A stretch of 15,775 nt of DNA from assembly GCF_024708915.1 (NCBI RefSeq), contig NZ_JANJXQ010000028.1, forward strand, positions 1-15,775, in the 5' to 3' direction. The number at the start of each line of letters is the position of its first letter. Position 1 is the stretch's first letter. The stretch is from Thiobacillus sp. GTDB lineage: Bacteria; Pseudomonadota; Gammaproteobacteria; Burkholderiales; Thiobacillaceae. Shown here in pieces: positions 7,154-15,070 of the stretch. The notes under the pieces were generated by a model. The model searched no databases and was not told the DNA's origin. It saw only the letters and a program-made list of their open reading frames with translations. The position numbers and the translations under genes were made by a program.

Positions 7154-7188
7154 TGGTCACAATGCTGGACCTATGCGGGACCTATAAT
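7154..7188 (+). promoter_or_regulatory. phoU promoter with three 11-bp tandem repeats
   Basis: A perfect TATAAT -10 (7183-7188) lies 29 bases before the phoU ATG. Upstream are three consecutive 11-base units, TGGTCACAATG (7154-7164), CTGGACCTATG (7165-7175) and CGGGACCTATA (7176-7186). The last two share the exact 8-mer GGACCTAT. An 11-base period is typical for PhoB/OmpR-type regulators. The first two units lie where a Pho box would replace the -35, ending about 11 bases before the -10, but match the Pho box consensus only in about half the positions. No conventional -35 hexamer is apparent. Confidence 0.5.
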
Positions 7189-7217
7189 TAGAAGCGAATG
7201 ACTGGAGGGTCAACACG

Positions 7218-7919
7218 ATGCTAACCGAACACACCTACAAGCAGTTTGACACCGAGCTGGAAGCCGTGCGTGCCAACGTGCTGAAGATGGGCGGCCTGGT
7301 CGAAGAACAGATCATCAACGCGATCGAAGCGCTCATCAATGGCGACCTGAAACTGGCCAGCCAGGTGGAGGCCAATGACCACAACGTCAACGCGCTGGAA
7401 GTCGCCATCGACGAGGACTGTACCCACATCATCGCGCGCCGCCAGCCCACCGCGTCCGACCTGCGCATGGTGATGATGGTGGTGAAGACCATCACCGATC
7501 TCGAACGCATCGGCGACGAAGCCGCCAAGATCGCACGCATGTCCCGGCTGATCCACCAGTCCGAGCGCATCAGTCTGCCGCGCTTCAGCGAGGTCAAGTA
7601 CATGGCCGACCTGGTGCTCGACATGCTGCGCAAGGCGCTCGACGGCTTTGCCCGCCTGGACGCCACGCTGGCGGTGGAAATCGCGCGCCAGGATCGGTCG
7701 GTGGACGAGGAGTTCCGCCTCAACCTGCGCCACCTCATCACCTTCATGATGGAAGACCCGCGCACTATTTCGGTTTTCATCGACATCCTGTTCGTCACCA
7801 AGGCGATCGAGCGGATGGGCGACCATGCCAAGAACATGTCGGAATATGTGGTCTACATGGTCAAGGGCAAGGACGTGCGCCACACCTCGCTGGAGGAGAT
7901 CGAGAAGGAAGTGCTGTAG
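7218..7919 (+). CDS. phoU: PhoU phosphate-signalling regulator
   Basis: 233 residues, the normal length. PhoU is a cytoplasmic all-helical protein that links the PstSCAB phosphate transporter to the PhoR kinase and dampens Pho regulon output when phosphate is plentiful. The two-fold repeat is visible, each half with its metal-binding ExxxD motif: Glu96-Asp100 in DLERIGDEAAKIA and Glu198-Asp202 in AIERMGDHAKNM. The start is supported by a strong GGAGGG eight bases before the ATG. There is no pst or phoBR gene in the window, so phoU stands alone with its own promoter. It is convergent with yggX, and a 48-bp palindrome separates the two stops. Confidence 0.96.
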   Translation: MLTEHTYKQFDTELEAVRANVLKMGGLVEEQIINAIEALINGDLKLASQVEANDHNVNALEVAIDEDCTHIIARRQPTASDLRMVMMVVKTITDLERIGDEAAKIARMSRLIHQSERISLPRFSEVKYMADLVLDMLRKALDGFARLDATLAVEIARQDRSVDEEFRLNLRHLITFMMEDPRTISVFIDILFVTKAIERMGDHAKNMSEYVVYMVKGKDVRHTSLEEIEKEVL

Positions 7920-7928
7920 TTTTCTAGT

Positions 7929-7976
7929 CGCATCCATGCAAACGGGCTCCCGCGGGAGCCCGTTTGCATGGATGCG
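7929..7976. terminator. Perfect 48-bp palindrome, bidirectional terminator
   Basis: Bases 7929-7952 are the exact reverse complement of 7953-7976, with no unpaired loop by sequence. The core CGGGCTCCCG / CGGGAGCCCG is flanked by AAA and TTT, the usual look of a bidirectional terminator. The arms continue outward for another eight bases beyond the AAA/TTT and GC. It begins nine bases after the phoU stop and ends eight bases from the yggX stop, so it fills the convergent gap almost completely. Confidence 0.85.
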
Positions 7977-7984
7977 TGCCGTGC

Positions 7985-8260
7985 CTACCTGGCAGGCGGA
8001 ACGTAGCCTGCGGCAGCGTCGACATTGCCGCCGCCAAAGAAGTAGCGCTCCATCTGTTCCATCAGATAGCTGCGTGCCTGCGGGTCGGCCAGATTGAGGC
8101 GGTTTTCGTTGATCAGCATGGTCTGGTGGCGCTGCCAGCCCGCCCAGGCCTCTTTCGATACGTTCTCGAAAATCTTCTTGCCCAGATCCCCCGGCACCGG
8201 CTGGAAGGCCAGACCCTCGGCTTCGCGCCCAAGCTTCACACAATTCACCATCCGCGTCAT
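7985..8260 (-). CDS. yggX: YggX family Fe(II)-trafficking / oxidative damage protection protein
   Basis: 91 residues, the family length. YggX is a small cytoplasmic protein that protects iron-sulphur clusters and limits oxidative damage; it is proposed to handle Fe(II). The family signature at the start is clear: [17 protein letters not shown], with the conserved cysteine at residue 7. The central motif [22 protein letters not shown] and the [12 protein letters not shown] segment also match. The ATG at 8260 is preceded by AGGAG at a good distance (8267-8271), and a TAGAAT element lies further upstream. In many genomes it neighbours mutY; here it lies alone between the phoU terminator and the end of the trk operon. 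Confidence 0.96.
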   Translation of the reverse strand: MTRMVNCVKLGREAEGLAFQPVPGDLGKKIFENVSKEAWAGWQRHQTMLINENRLNLADPQARSYLMEQMERYFFGGGNVDAAAGYVPPAR

Positions 8261-8289
8261 TTGCTGCTCCTGAAAAAGTTGATCGCCGG

Positions 8290-8295
8290 ATTCTA
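8290..8295 (-). promoter_or_regulatory. Possible yggX -10 element
   Basis: On the minus strand TAGAAT (five of six consensus bases) lies 29 bases before the yggX ATG, giving a leader of about 22 bases that contains the AGGAG ribosome site. No recognisable -35 hexamer is present at the right distance. Confidence 0.35.
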
Positions 8296-8319
8296 ACTCA
8301 AGCTGGAAACTCCCGCCGG

Positions 8320-8337
8320 GCGCGCCAGCGGGCGCGC
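8320..8337 (-). terminator. Hairpin after the TPR gene, possible operon terminator
   Basis: A perfect 7-bp stem, GCGCGCC and GGCGCGC, with a 4-base loop starts six bases after the TPR gene stop. It is not followed by a T-run on the minus strand (only a TTT about ten bases later), so termination may be weak or Rho-assisted. Confidence 0.4.
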
Positions 8338-8343
8338 AGCGGT

Positions 8344-8667
8344 TCAGTCTTGCAGCTGCTTCTCGATTCGCCGTGCAAATACGCCCATTTCCTTGGCCGC
8401 CTGCTTGTCGCCGCGCGCCTCGGCCACCGCGATGCCCTGCCGATACGCGGCCAGCGCCTCGCTCCAGGCTGCGCTGTCGGTGAGCGCCTTGCCCAGCAGT
8501 TTCCAGGCGGCGGAATACTGCGTGTCGTGTTCGACCGCGCGCCGCAGGTGTTCGGCGGCACGGGCGGCGTCGCCCTGCTTGAGGTATTCGTTGCCCAGCG
8601 AAAACCGCAGCAGGGCATTGTCGCGCCCTTGCGCCAGCATGGCTTCAAAATTGTCGATGGCAGACAT
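8344..8667 (-). CDS. Small tetratricopeptide-repeat protein
   Basis: 107 residues. The sequence shows about two TPR units: [20 protein letters not shown] through [16 protein letters not shown], then [20 protein letters not shown] through [16 protein letters not shown], closed by a charged helix. No signal peptide is present, so it is probably cytoplasmic; TPR domains bind other proteins. The start is fixed by the TGATG junction with the trkH stop (one-base overlap), which implies translation coupled to trkH. The frame stays open upstream only as a shadow of trkH. A role with the potassium transporter is plausible from position alone. It is the last gene of the operon. Confidence 0.88.
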   Translation of the reverse strand: MSAIDNFEAMLAQGRDNALLRFSLGNEYLKQGDAARAAEHLRRAVEHDTQYSAAWKLLGKALTDSAAWSEALAAYRQGIAVAEARGDKQAAKEMGVFARRIEKQLQD

Positions 8668-10124
8668 CACTTCCTCCAGAACGCCGGGGTCAGCACCACC
8701 AGAAGGGTGAACAATTCCAGCCGCCCGAGCAGCATGGCAAAGCAGCACACCCAGATCTGGAAATCGCTCAGCGCGGCGAAGTTGCTGGCGGGACCGACCT
8801 GGCCCAAGCCCGGTCCGGTGTTGTTGATCATGGCCACGACGGCGCTCAAGGCGCTGAAGACGTCGAGTCCGGATGCGGACAACAGAAACGTGAAGACGAC
8901 GATGCAGGCAATATAGACGAAGAAAAACGCCAGCACGGCATAGATGATCTTGTTGGGTACCGCATGGGCGCCGATCTTGGTGTGGATTTCGGCGTTGGGA
9001 TGCACCAGCTTGACCAGCTCGCGGTAAAGCTGTTTCCAGAGCAGCATGGCGCGCATCATTTTGATGCCGCCGCCGGTAGAGCTGGAACTGGCGCAGAAGC
9101 TCGACAGAAACAGCATCCACAGGGGCACGAAATATGGCCAGACATTGTAATCGGTGTTGGAAAACCCCAGCGTGGTGGCCACCGAAATGGTGTTGAATGA
9201 AACGTAGCGCAGGGCATCCGGCAGTTCAGGATAAACGCCCTTGAGCCACAGGTAGCCGGTGAGGCCGGCAACGCTGGCGCCCAGTACCACAAAGTACCAG
9301 CGAATTTCCGCATCGTGGCGATAAGCCAGCAGGCTGCGGGTGCGCAAAGCCATGAAGTGGGTGGAAAAGCTGATGCCCGCAATCAGCGCGAACACCATGA
9401 TGATGCTTTCGAGCAGCACGGAATCGAAGTAGCCTATGTTGGCATCGTGCGACGACATGCCGCCCAGCCCCATCACGCTGAAGCCATGCACCACCGCGTC
9501 AATCCAGCTCATGCCGCCCGCCCATAACGCGCCCATGCACATCAGCGTGACCAGAACGTAGACCTGCCACAGCCCCTTGGCGGTTTCGGCCATGCGCGGC
9601 GTGAGCTTGCTGTCCTTCATCGGCGTCGGCGTTTCCGCCTTGAACATCTGCCGTCCGCCGACCCCCAGCATCGGCAGTACGGCCACCACCAGCACGATCA
9701 CGCCCATGCCACCCAGCCAGTGCATTTCGGTACGCCAGATATTGATCGAAGGCGGCAGCATGTCCAGCCCCGTGAGCACGGTGGCGCCCGTCGCGGTCAA
9801 ACCCGAGACGGCTTCGAAATAGGCATCGGTGACGCTGAGTTCCGGCATGTAAGCCAGCAGCGGGATCATCGAAAACACCGGCAGCACGGTCCAGATCAGC
9901 GCCACCAGCAGGAAACCGTCGCGTGTTTGCAGTTCGCGTTTGCCGCGACGCGACAGCAGCCAGAGCCCCGCCCCGGAGAGGAAAGCTGCCAGAATGGCCT
10001 GCTTGTATGCGAACTGCGCGCCATCGTCGAGCGCAGTGGAAACGCCCAGCGGCAGCAGAAAGGCAAATGCAAACAGCATCAGCACTTTCGACAGGATATG
10101 GACGACAGGCAGTATCTGTGACAT
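8667..10124 (-). CDS. trkH: Trk potassium uptake protein TrkH
   Basis: 485 residues, close to the 483 of E. coli TrkH. TrkH is the ion-conducting inner-membrane subunit of the Trk K+ uptake system and works with TrkA. It is rich in membrane helices and shows four pore-loop segments with filter-like glycines: GLTATGATVLTG, HGFSVMGLGGMSSHD, SVATTLGFSNTD and INNTGPGLGQVGP. The CASSSSTGGGIKMMR segment is a family signature. I place the start at the ATG at 10124 (MSQILPVVH); the frame extends five codons to a TTG at 10139, and GGCGG between them could be the ribosome site for the ATG. It is separated from trkA by 150 bases and ends in a one-base overlap with the TPR gene. Confidence 0.95.
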   Translation of the reverse strand: MSQILPVVHILSKVLMLFAFAFLLPLGVSTALDDGAQFAYKQAILAAFLSGAGLWLLSRRGKRELQTRDGFLLVALIWTVLPVFSMIPLLAYMPELSVTDAYFEAVSGLTATGATVLTGLDMLPPSINIWRTEMHWLGGMGVIVLVVAVLPMLGVGGRQMFKAETPTPMKDSKLTPRMAETAKGLWQVYVLVTLMCMGALWAGGMSWIDAVVHGFSVMGLGGMSSHDANIGYFDSVLLESIIMVFALIAGISFSTHFMALRTRSLLAYRHDAEIRWYFVVLGASVAGLTGYLWLKGVYPELPDALRYVSFNTISVATTLGFSNTDYNVWPYFVPLWMLFLSSFCASSSSTGGGIKMMRAMLLWKQLYRELVKLVHPNAEIHTKIGAHAVPNKIIYAVLAFFFVYIACIVVFTFLLSASGLDVFSALSAVVAMINNTGPGLGQVGPASNFAALSDFQIWVCCFAMLLGRLELFTLLVVLTPAFWRK

Positions 10125-10225
10125 TGAACGTTCCGCCAAACCGGAATCGGCATGCGCGCGATGTTACCAGCGCTTCCCTTCAGACACACCGGAACACAGC
10201 CGTATGGCCACGTGATGAGGAAGAG

Positions 10226-10267
10226 CCGCACTCAGCCAGGTGCGGTCGGGCGTCGGACGGCACCTGG
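10226..10267 (-). other. Two mutually exclusive hairpins between trkA and trkH
   Basis: In the 150-base trkA-trkH gap, CCAGGTGC (10236-10243) pairs perfectly with GCACCTGG (10260-10267) around a 16-base loop. GTGCGG (10240-10245) can instead pair with CCGCAC (10226-10231) around an 8-base loop. The two stems share GTGC, so only one can form at a time. Neither is followed by a T-run. The rest of the gap shows no clear promoter. Confidence 0.4.
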
Positions 10268-10274
10268 GCGGCAT

Positions 10275-11648
10275 TCAGAAAAACCCGAAGCCGACCTGGA
10301 ACAGCTTTTCCACCTTGGGGATGATGCGCTTGTTGAGCGCAAACACGATGAGGTGGTCCTCCGCCTCGATCAGGGTGTCGTGATGGGCGATCAGCACCTC
10401 CTCGCCGCGGATGATGGCGGCAATCGCCGCCCCTTCCGGCAGGGCCACATCGCCGATGCGGCGTCCCACCACCTTCGAGGTTTTGAGGTCGCCGTGGATG
10501 ACCACCTCGAGCACTTCGGCCGCGCCGCGCCGCAACGAATGCACCGCCGCCATGTCGCCGCGTCGGATCTTCGACAGCAGCGGGCCGACCGTGGCCTGCG
10601 CCGGCGAAATGGCGATGTCGATCTCGCCGCCCTGCACCAGATTGACGTAGGCCGAGCGGTTGATCAGGGCGATCACCCGCTGCGCACCCATGCGCTTGGC
10701 CAGCAGGGCGGACATGATGTTGTCCTCGTCGTCGTTGGTGAGCGCGCAGAACACGTCCATCGACCCGATATTTTCCTGCTCCAGCAAGGCCTCGTCGGTG
10801 GCGTCGCCCTGCAGCACCAGGGCACGGTGCAACTGCTCAGCCAGCAGCGCGCAGGTGGCCTTGTTGTGGTCGATCAGCTTGACCTCGTAGTTGCGTTCCA
10901 GCACGGCCGCCAGCCGCCGTCCGATGTTGCCGCCGCCGGCGATCATCACGCGTTTGACCGGCCGCTCCATGCGGCGCAATTCGCGCATCACCGAAGGGAT
11001 GTCCTCGCGGCGCGCCAGGAAAAACACTTCGTCGCCCGGCTCGATGACCGTGATCCCCTCCGGCACGATGCCGCGGTCGCGCCGGTAGATCGCCGGGATC
11101 CGGCAATCGACATTCGGCATGTGACGCTTGATATCCTGCAGCTCGTGTCCCATCAGGGGGCCGCCGTGATAGGCGCGCACCGCCACCAGCCGCACCTTGC
11201 CCCCGGCAAAGTCGAGCACCTGCAGCGCCTCGGGGTGCTCGATCAGGCGGCGCAGGGTGTCGGTCACCTCCTGTTCGGGGCTGATGACGTCGTCGACACC
11301 GAAATGCTCGGCCAGAAAGTCCGCTTCCTGCCCCATGAAATCGCTGGAACGGATACGCGCAATACGCGTGGGGAGGTTGAACAGGGTGGACGCGATGCGG
11401 CATGCCACCAGATTGGTTTCGTCGCTCTGAGTGACGGCGACCAGCATATCGGCGTCTTCGGCGCCGGCCTGCTTCAGGATTGAGGGATGCGCCGCGTGAC
11501 CGCGCACGGTGCGCAGGTCGAAGCGGTCCTGCAGCAGCGCCAGGCGCGAGCTATCGAGGTCGACGACGGTGATGTCGTTGTCTTCGGCAACCAGACTTTC
11601 AGCCAGGTTGGCGCCAACCTGGCCGGCACCGAGGATGATGATTTTCAC
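10275..11648 (-). CDS. trkA: Trk system potassium regulator TrkA
   Basis: 457 residues, almost the E. coli length (458). TrkA is the cytoplasmic, nucleotide-binding gating ring of the Trk transporter. Two tandem RCK_N + RCK_C units are visible: the first Rossmann glycine motif is GAGQVG at residues 7-12 and the second GGGNIG at 238-243, each followed by an acidic residue ending the second strand (VVDLD and LIDHN). The start codon is GTG (11648), 15 bases after the ntrX stop, with only a weak AGGGC upstream. The gene follows ntrX in the same direction, so NtrYX and K+ uptake are probably co-transcribed. Confidence 0.96.
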   Translation of the reverse strand: MKIIILGAGQVGANLAESLVAEDNDITVVDLDSSRLALLQDRFDLRTVRGHAAHPSILKQAGAEDADMLVAVTQSDETNLVACRIASTLFNLPTRIARIRSSDFMGQEADFLAEHFGVDDVISPEQEVTDTLRRLIEHPEALQVLDFAGGKVRLVAVRAYHGGPLMGHELQDIKRHMPNVDCRIPAIYRRDRGIVPEGITVIEPGDEVFFLARREDIPSVMRELRRMERPVKRVMIAGGGNIGRRLAAVLERNYEVKLIDHNKATCALLAEQLHRALVLQGDATDEALLEQENIGSMDVFCALTNDDEDNIMSALLAKRMGAQRVIALINRSAYVNLVQGGEIDIAISPAQATVGPLLSKIRRGDMAAVHSLRRGAAEVLEVVIHGDLKTSKVVGRRIGDVALPEGAAIAAIIRGEEVLIAHHDTLIEAEDHLIVFALNKRIIPKVEKLFQVGFGFF

Positions 11649-11663
11649 GTGCCGGCCCTGCGC

Positions 11664-12938
11664 TTACAACTCTTCATCCAGCCGTCGCCCATGCCGGATA
11701 TTCAGCTGTTTCAGCTTGCGATAGAGGTGGGTGCGTTCCAGTCCGGACTTGTCGGCAACCCGCGTCATGCTGCCGCCTTCTTTCTGGATCAGATGTTCGA
11801 AATACATGCGCTCGAAGGCGTCGCGCGCCTCGCGCAGCGGGATGTCGAGCGGAATGCCGTGCGCCACCGCCGGCACGGACAGTTTCATCGGGGCGAGCAC
11901 GCGGTTGACCTCGACGGCGTCGATTTCATTCGCCAGCGCGGTGACCGCCAGGGTGCGCACCACATTGCCGAGCTGCGGCAGATTGCCTGGCCAGTCGAAA
12001 TTGCGCAGTTGGTTCAGGGCCGGCGTGGTCAGCCGCCGTACCGGGCTGACGCCTTCTTCCACCAGTTGCGCCAGCATGAAGTTGGCGATATCGGGCACAT
12101 CCTCGCGGTGGTCGCGTAGCGGCGGCAGCTGGATGGCGAGACTGGACAGGCGGTAAAACAGGCGGCTGTCGAATTCGCCGGCGGCAACCATGGTGTCGAG
12201 GCTACGGCTGCTGGCGCATACCAGGCGCGCGCCGCTGCCCTCGATGCGGTCGAGCAGCAGCCCCAGGCCTTTTTGCTCCAGGCGCGCCAGCTCGGATACC
12301 TCGGGCAGGTAGAGGGTGCCATTGCCGAGCGCTTCGACAAAACCGAGCGGCTCGGACACCAGGCGCGCGCGATCCTTGATCTCAACCCATGCGCTGGCGG
12401 GCTGGTGCAGAAAATGCGCGCAGATGTCAAAGCCGCTGCCGGGTTCGCCCTGCAACAGGACCGGTGCGGTGTTGCCGGCGATCTGGGTAAGGCGTTTTTT
12501 CAGTTCGAGGATCAGCGGGCTGCGCCCGAGCGCCGACAAATCCATGCCAGGCGTGCGCCGGGGAAGGGATGCGCCGCGCTTGATCGCCTTGTTGACGGTA
12601 TCGATCAGCTTGGCCAGTGCCACCGGTTTTTCCAGAAAATCGGTGGCGCCAAGCCGGGTGGCTTCAACCGCGGTATCGATGGTGCCATGGCCGGACATCA
12701 TCACCACCGGCATGGTGAGCTGGCCGCCCCCCGCCCATTCTTTCAGCAGAGTCACGCCATCGGTATCGGGCATCCAGATGTCCAGCAGAACCAGGTCCGG
12801 ACGCCGCAGGGAGCGAAAGGCGCGTGCCGCCTCGGCATTTTCCGCCAGATGCACGTCGTAGCCTTCGTCGGTAAGGATTTCCGACAGCAATTCACGAATA
12901 CCCACTTCGTCGTCGACGACGAGAATATGCCCGCTCAC
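11664..12938 (-). CDS. ntrX: NtrX-type response regulator with degenerate AAA+ domain
   Basis: 424 residues. The receiver domain (1-120) is complete: Asp9-Asp10, phosphoacceptor Asp53, Ser82 and Lys104. The C-terminal Fis-type helix-turn-helix (VADKSGLERTHLYRKLKQL) is intact. The central AAA+ region is not: Walker A reads GEPGSGF at 164-170 with Phe170 in place of lysine; Walker B reads GTLYLPE with Pro212 in place of aspartate. Only 42 residues separate them, with no GAFTGA loop, and the sensor 2 motif WPGNxRELxN has become WPGNLPQLGN. It therefore cannot be a normal sigma-54 activator and probably acts as a direct DNA-binding regulator. I chose GTG 12938, which begins MSGHILVVDDE and overlaps the ntrY stop (GTGA); the longer open frame upstream lies inside ntrY. 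Confidence 0.93.
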   Translation of the reverse strand: MSGHILVVDDEVGIRELLSEILTDEGYDVHLAENAEAARAFRSLRRPDLVLLDIWMPDTDGVTLLKEWAGGGQLTMPVVMMSGHGTIDTAVEATRLGATDFLEKPVALAKLIDTVNKAIKRGASLPRRTPGMDLSALGRSPLILELKKRLTQIAGNTAPVLLQGEPGSGFDICAHFLHQPASAWVEIKDRARLVSEPLGFVEALGNGTLYLPEVSELARLEQKGLGLLLDRIEGSGARLVCASSRSLDTMVAAGEFDSRLFYRLSSLAIQLPPLRDHREDVPDIANFMLAQLVEEGVSPVRRLTTPALNQLRNFDWPGNLPQLGNVVRTLAVTALANEIDAVEVNRVLAPMKLSVPAVAHGIPLDIPLREARDAFERMYFEHLIQKEGGSMTRVADKSGLERTHLYRKLKQLNIRHGRRLDEEL

Positions 12939-15070
12939 GTGTTCTCCCCGGCTACCGCAAAAATGGGCAATGCAATGCGGATGGCGGCACCGCCCGATTT
13001 GATGTTTTCGATCTGGATTTTGCCGTGGTGCTCTTCCACGATCTTTTTGACGATGGCCAGGCCCAGGCCCGTCCCCTTGGCCTTGGTGGTTGCATAGGGC
13101 TCGAACAGCCGCGTCATCAGATGTTCCGGAAACCCGGCTCCATTGTCCGTTACGGTCAAACAAACTGCATTGCTATCAAGCAGGTGCGTGCCAACCTCGA
13201 CTCGCGGTGCGGGGTGGCCGGCCAGCGCATCCTGCGCATTTTGCAACAGATTATGTATTACTTGACGCAATAATGTGGAGTCGCCCGCAATCCGCGGCGA
13301 GTCGGTGTCGAGGTCCAGCTGCAGGCCCAGCGCTCTGGCATCGTAGAGCGCCAGCACTTCATATACCAGGGCATTCAGATCGAGCGGTTCGAGTTTGGCG
13401 CGCGGCATCCGCGCATAGCCGGCAAACGCGTCCACCATGCTTTTCATCGCGGCAACCTGGCTGACGATGGTTTGCGTGGCGCGCGCCAGGAACTCGGCGT
13501 CCGCCGGCTGAAGCCGGCCGTCGAGCTTGCGCGCGATGCGCTCGGCCGACAGCTGGATCGGGGTGAGCGGGTTCTTGATCTCGTGCGCCAGCCGCCGCGC
13601 CACCTCGCTCCAGGCGGCGTTGCGTTCGGCGTCGATCAGCTTGGTGACGTCGTCGAACACCAGCACATAGCCACGCTCGACCCCCGACGGCAGGCGGGTG
13701 CCGCGCAGCAGCAGCGACTGGTTGCCGCCGGGCCCGGCGTAATCAATCTGCTCCTGCCATTCGCCTTCATGCTCGCCGAAACGCGCCGCGACCGTCGCGC
13801 CAAACCCATGCAGCGCCTCGCCCGCCTGGCCCAGTGCGGCAAGCGGCTGGGCATCCAGCGCCGATGCATGCACCCCCAGAATCTGCGCCGCCGCGCTGTT
13901 CATGGTGCGGACCCGCAGCGCTTCGTCCAGCACCACCACGCCGGACGACAGGTTGGCCAGCACGCGCTCCAGAAAGGCTTTGGCCTGCTCGGTCTGCTGG
14001 TGGTTCTGCGCGACCTGTTCGCGGGCGTCGGACAGCTGGCGGGTCATGCGGTTGAACGACTGGATCAGCACGCCCAGCTCGTCGCGGCTCTTCACCGACG
14101 GCATCTGCGAAAAATCGCCTTTGGCCACGGCGCGGGTGCCGCGCGCCAGCGTGCGCAACGGCGCACCGAGGCGTTCCGACAGCAGATACGCGATCACCAG
14201 GGTCATCAGCAAGGCCAGCATCAGGGTGAGGGTGAGCGCGACGCCGTAGATGCGTTTCAGCCCCAGCCGCGACACCGCGATCTGCTGGTATTCCTGATAC
14301 GCCAGTTGCACCGCCTGCGCATCGCGTGCCAGGCCGGCCGGCACCGGCTGCACCAGTTGCAGCACACGCGTTTCGCCGGTCAGCGTGCTGGTGTATACCG
14401 GCACGATGACGTGCATGACGAGCCCGCGGTCGGCCACTTCCTCGATCCGGCTGTAGGGCTGCTGTTGCCGGACCTGCCACAGCACGCTGCGCTCGGGCAG
14501 CACCGGCAGCAGAGTGCCGCGCTCGCCGCTGACGTGGGCAATGACGCCGCCGCGTTCGTCGAACAAGGTCAGCTCCTGCACCGCGCTTTGTTCGCGCAGG
14601 GTGGAAAGGCTGGTGATGATCGAGCCCATGCCTTCATCCGACAGCGCCAGTGCCATCCGCTGGGCCTTTTTGTCCTGCTCGCGCAGCAGGTCGTCGAGCG
14701 CGGCCTGGCCGAGGTTGACGCCGGAGGCCAGCGCGTTGTCAACCCGCACGTCGAACCAGGTTTCGATCGACCGGTTGAGGAAAAATACCGATGCGCCATA
14801 CACCACCAGGCCGGGCAGCAGGGCGACGACGCCGAACATCAGCAGCAGCTTGAGCGTGAGCTTGGCGCCGAACACGCCGCGACGGATGCGCTTTTGCAGC
14901 CACCACATGCGCCACCCCAGCAGCGCCAGCAGCGCCGCGCCCAGCACGCCGCCGCCGATGAACAGGCTGGGCAGGGTGTCGGAGAATGCGCTGCTGTCGC
15001 CGCTGGCATAAAACAGCAGGGACAGCAGCACGATGCCCATGATCAGGGCGGCGGCAATCAGACTGCGCAT
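12935..15070 (-). CDS. ntrY: NtrY-type membrane sensor histidine kinase
   Basis: 711 residues. NtrY phosphorylates NtrX; in other proteobacteria the pair responds to nitrogen or redox conditions. Three N-terminal membrane helices (about 3-22, 33-57, 72-98) are followed by a periplasmic region of about 170 residues and a fourth helix near 272-296. Then come a HAMP domain, a PAS domain (about 370-480), and the dimerisation domain with His496 in ARRLAHEIKNPLTPIQLSAE. The ATPase domain has Asn611 in LLQNAQDAL, the DNGAGF box and GTGLGLAI. All catalytic motifs are present. The ATG at 15070 overlaps the DUF4390 stop (TGATG) and lacks a clear ribosome site, consistent with coupled translation. Confidence 0.95.
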   Translation of the reverse strand: MRSLIAAALIMGIVLLSLLFYASGDSSAFSDTLPSLFIGGGVLGAALLALLGWRMWWLQKRIRRGVFGAKLTLKLLLMFGVVALLPGLVVYGASVFFLNRSIETWFDVRVDNALASGVNLGQAALDDLLREQDKKAQRMALALSDEGMGSIITSLSTLREQSAVQELTLFDERGGVIAHVSGERGTLLPVLPERSVLWQVRQQQPYSRIEEVADRGLVMHVIVPVYTSTLTGETRVLQLVQPVPAGLARDAQAVQLAYQEYQQIAVSRLGLKRIYGVALTLTLMLALLMTLVIAYLLSERLGAPLRTLARGTRAVAKGDFSQMPSVKSRDELGVLIQSFNRMTRQLSDAREQVAQNHQQTEQAKAFLERVLANLSSGVVVLDEALRVRTMNSAAAQILGVHASALDAQPLAALGQAGEALHGFGATVAARFGEHEGEWQEQIDYAGPGGNQSLLLRGTRLPSGVERGYVLVFDDVTKLIDAERNAAWSEVARRLAHEIKNPLTPIQLSAERIARKLDGRLQPADAEFLARATQTIVSQVAAMKSMVDAFAGYARMPRAKLEPLDLNALVYEVLALYDARALGLQLDLDTDSPRIAGDSTLLRQVIHNLLQNAQDALAGHPAPRVEVGTHLLDSNAVCLTVTDNGAGFPEHLMTRLFEPYATTKAKGTGLGLAIVKKIVEEHHGKIQIENIKSGGAAIRIALPIFAVAGENT

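Noticed and set aside
8668..9120. N-terminal extension of the TPR protein to 9120
   Set aside because: It is an out-of-frame shadow of trkH; the TGATG junction gives the natural start at 8667.
10125..10139. TTG start of trkH at 10139
   Set aside because: ATG at 10124 has a better start codon and a usable GGCGG upstream, and gives a length matching known TrkH.
10152..11483. 443-residue open frame antisense to trkA
   Set aside because: Mirror frame of trkA without family signatures; a shadow.
12939..13163. N-terminal extension of ntrX to 13163
   Set aside because: It lies wholly within ntrY, and the receiver domain begins properly at MSGHILVVDDE from GTG 12938.
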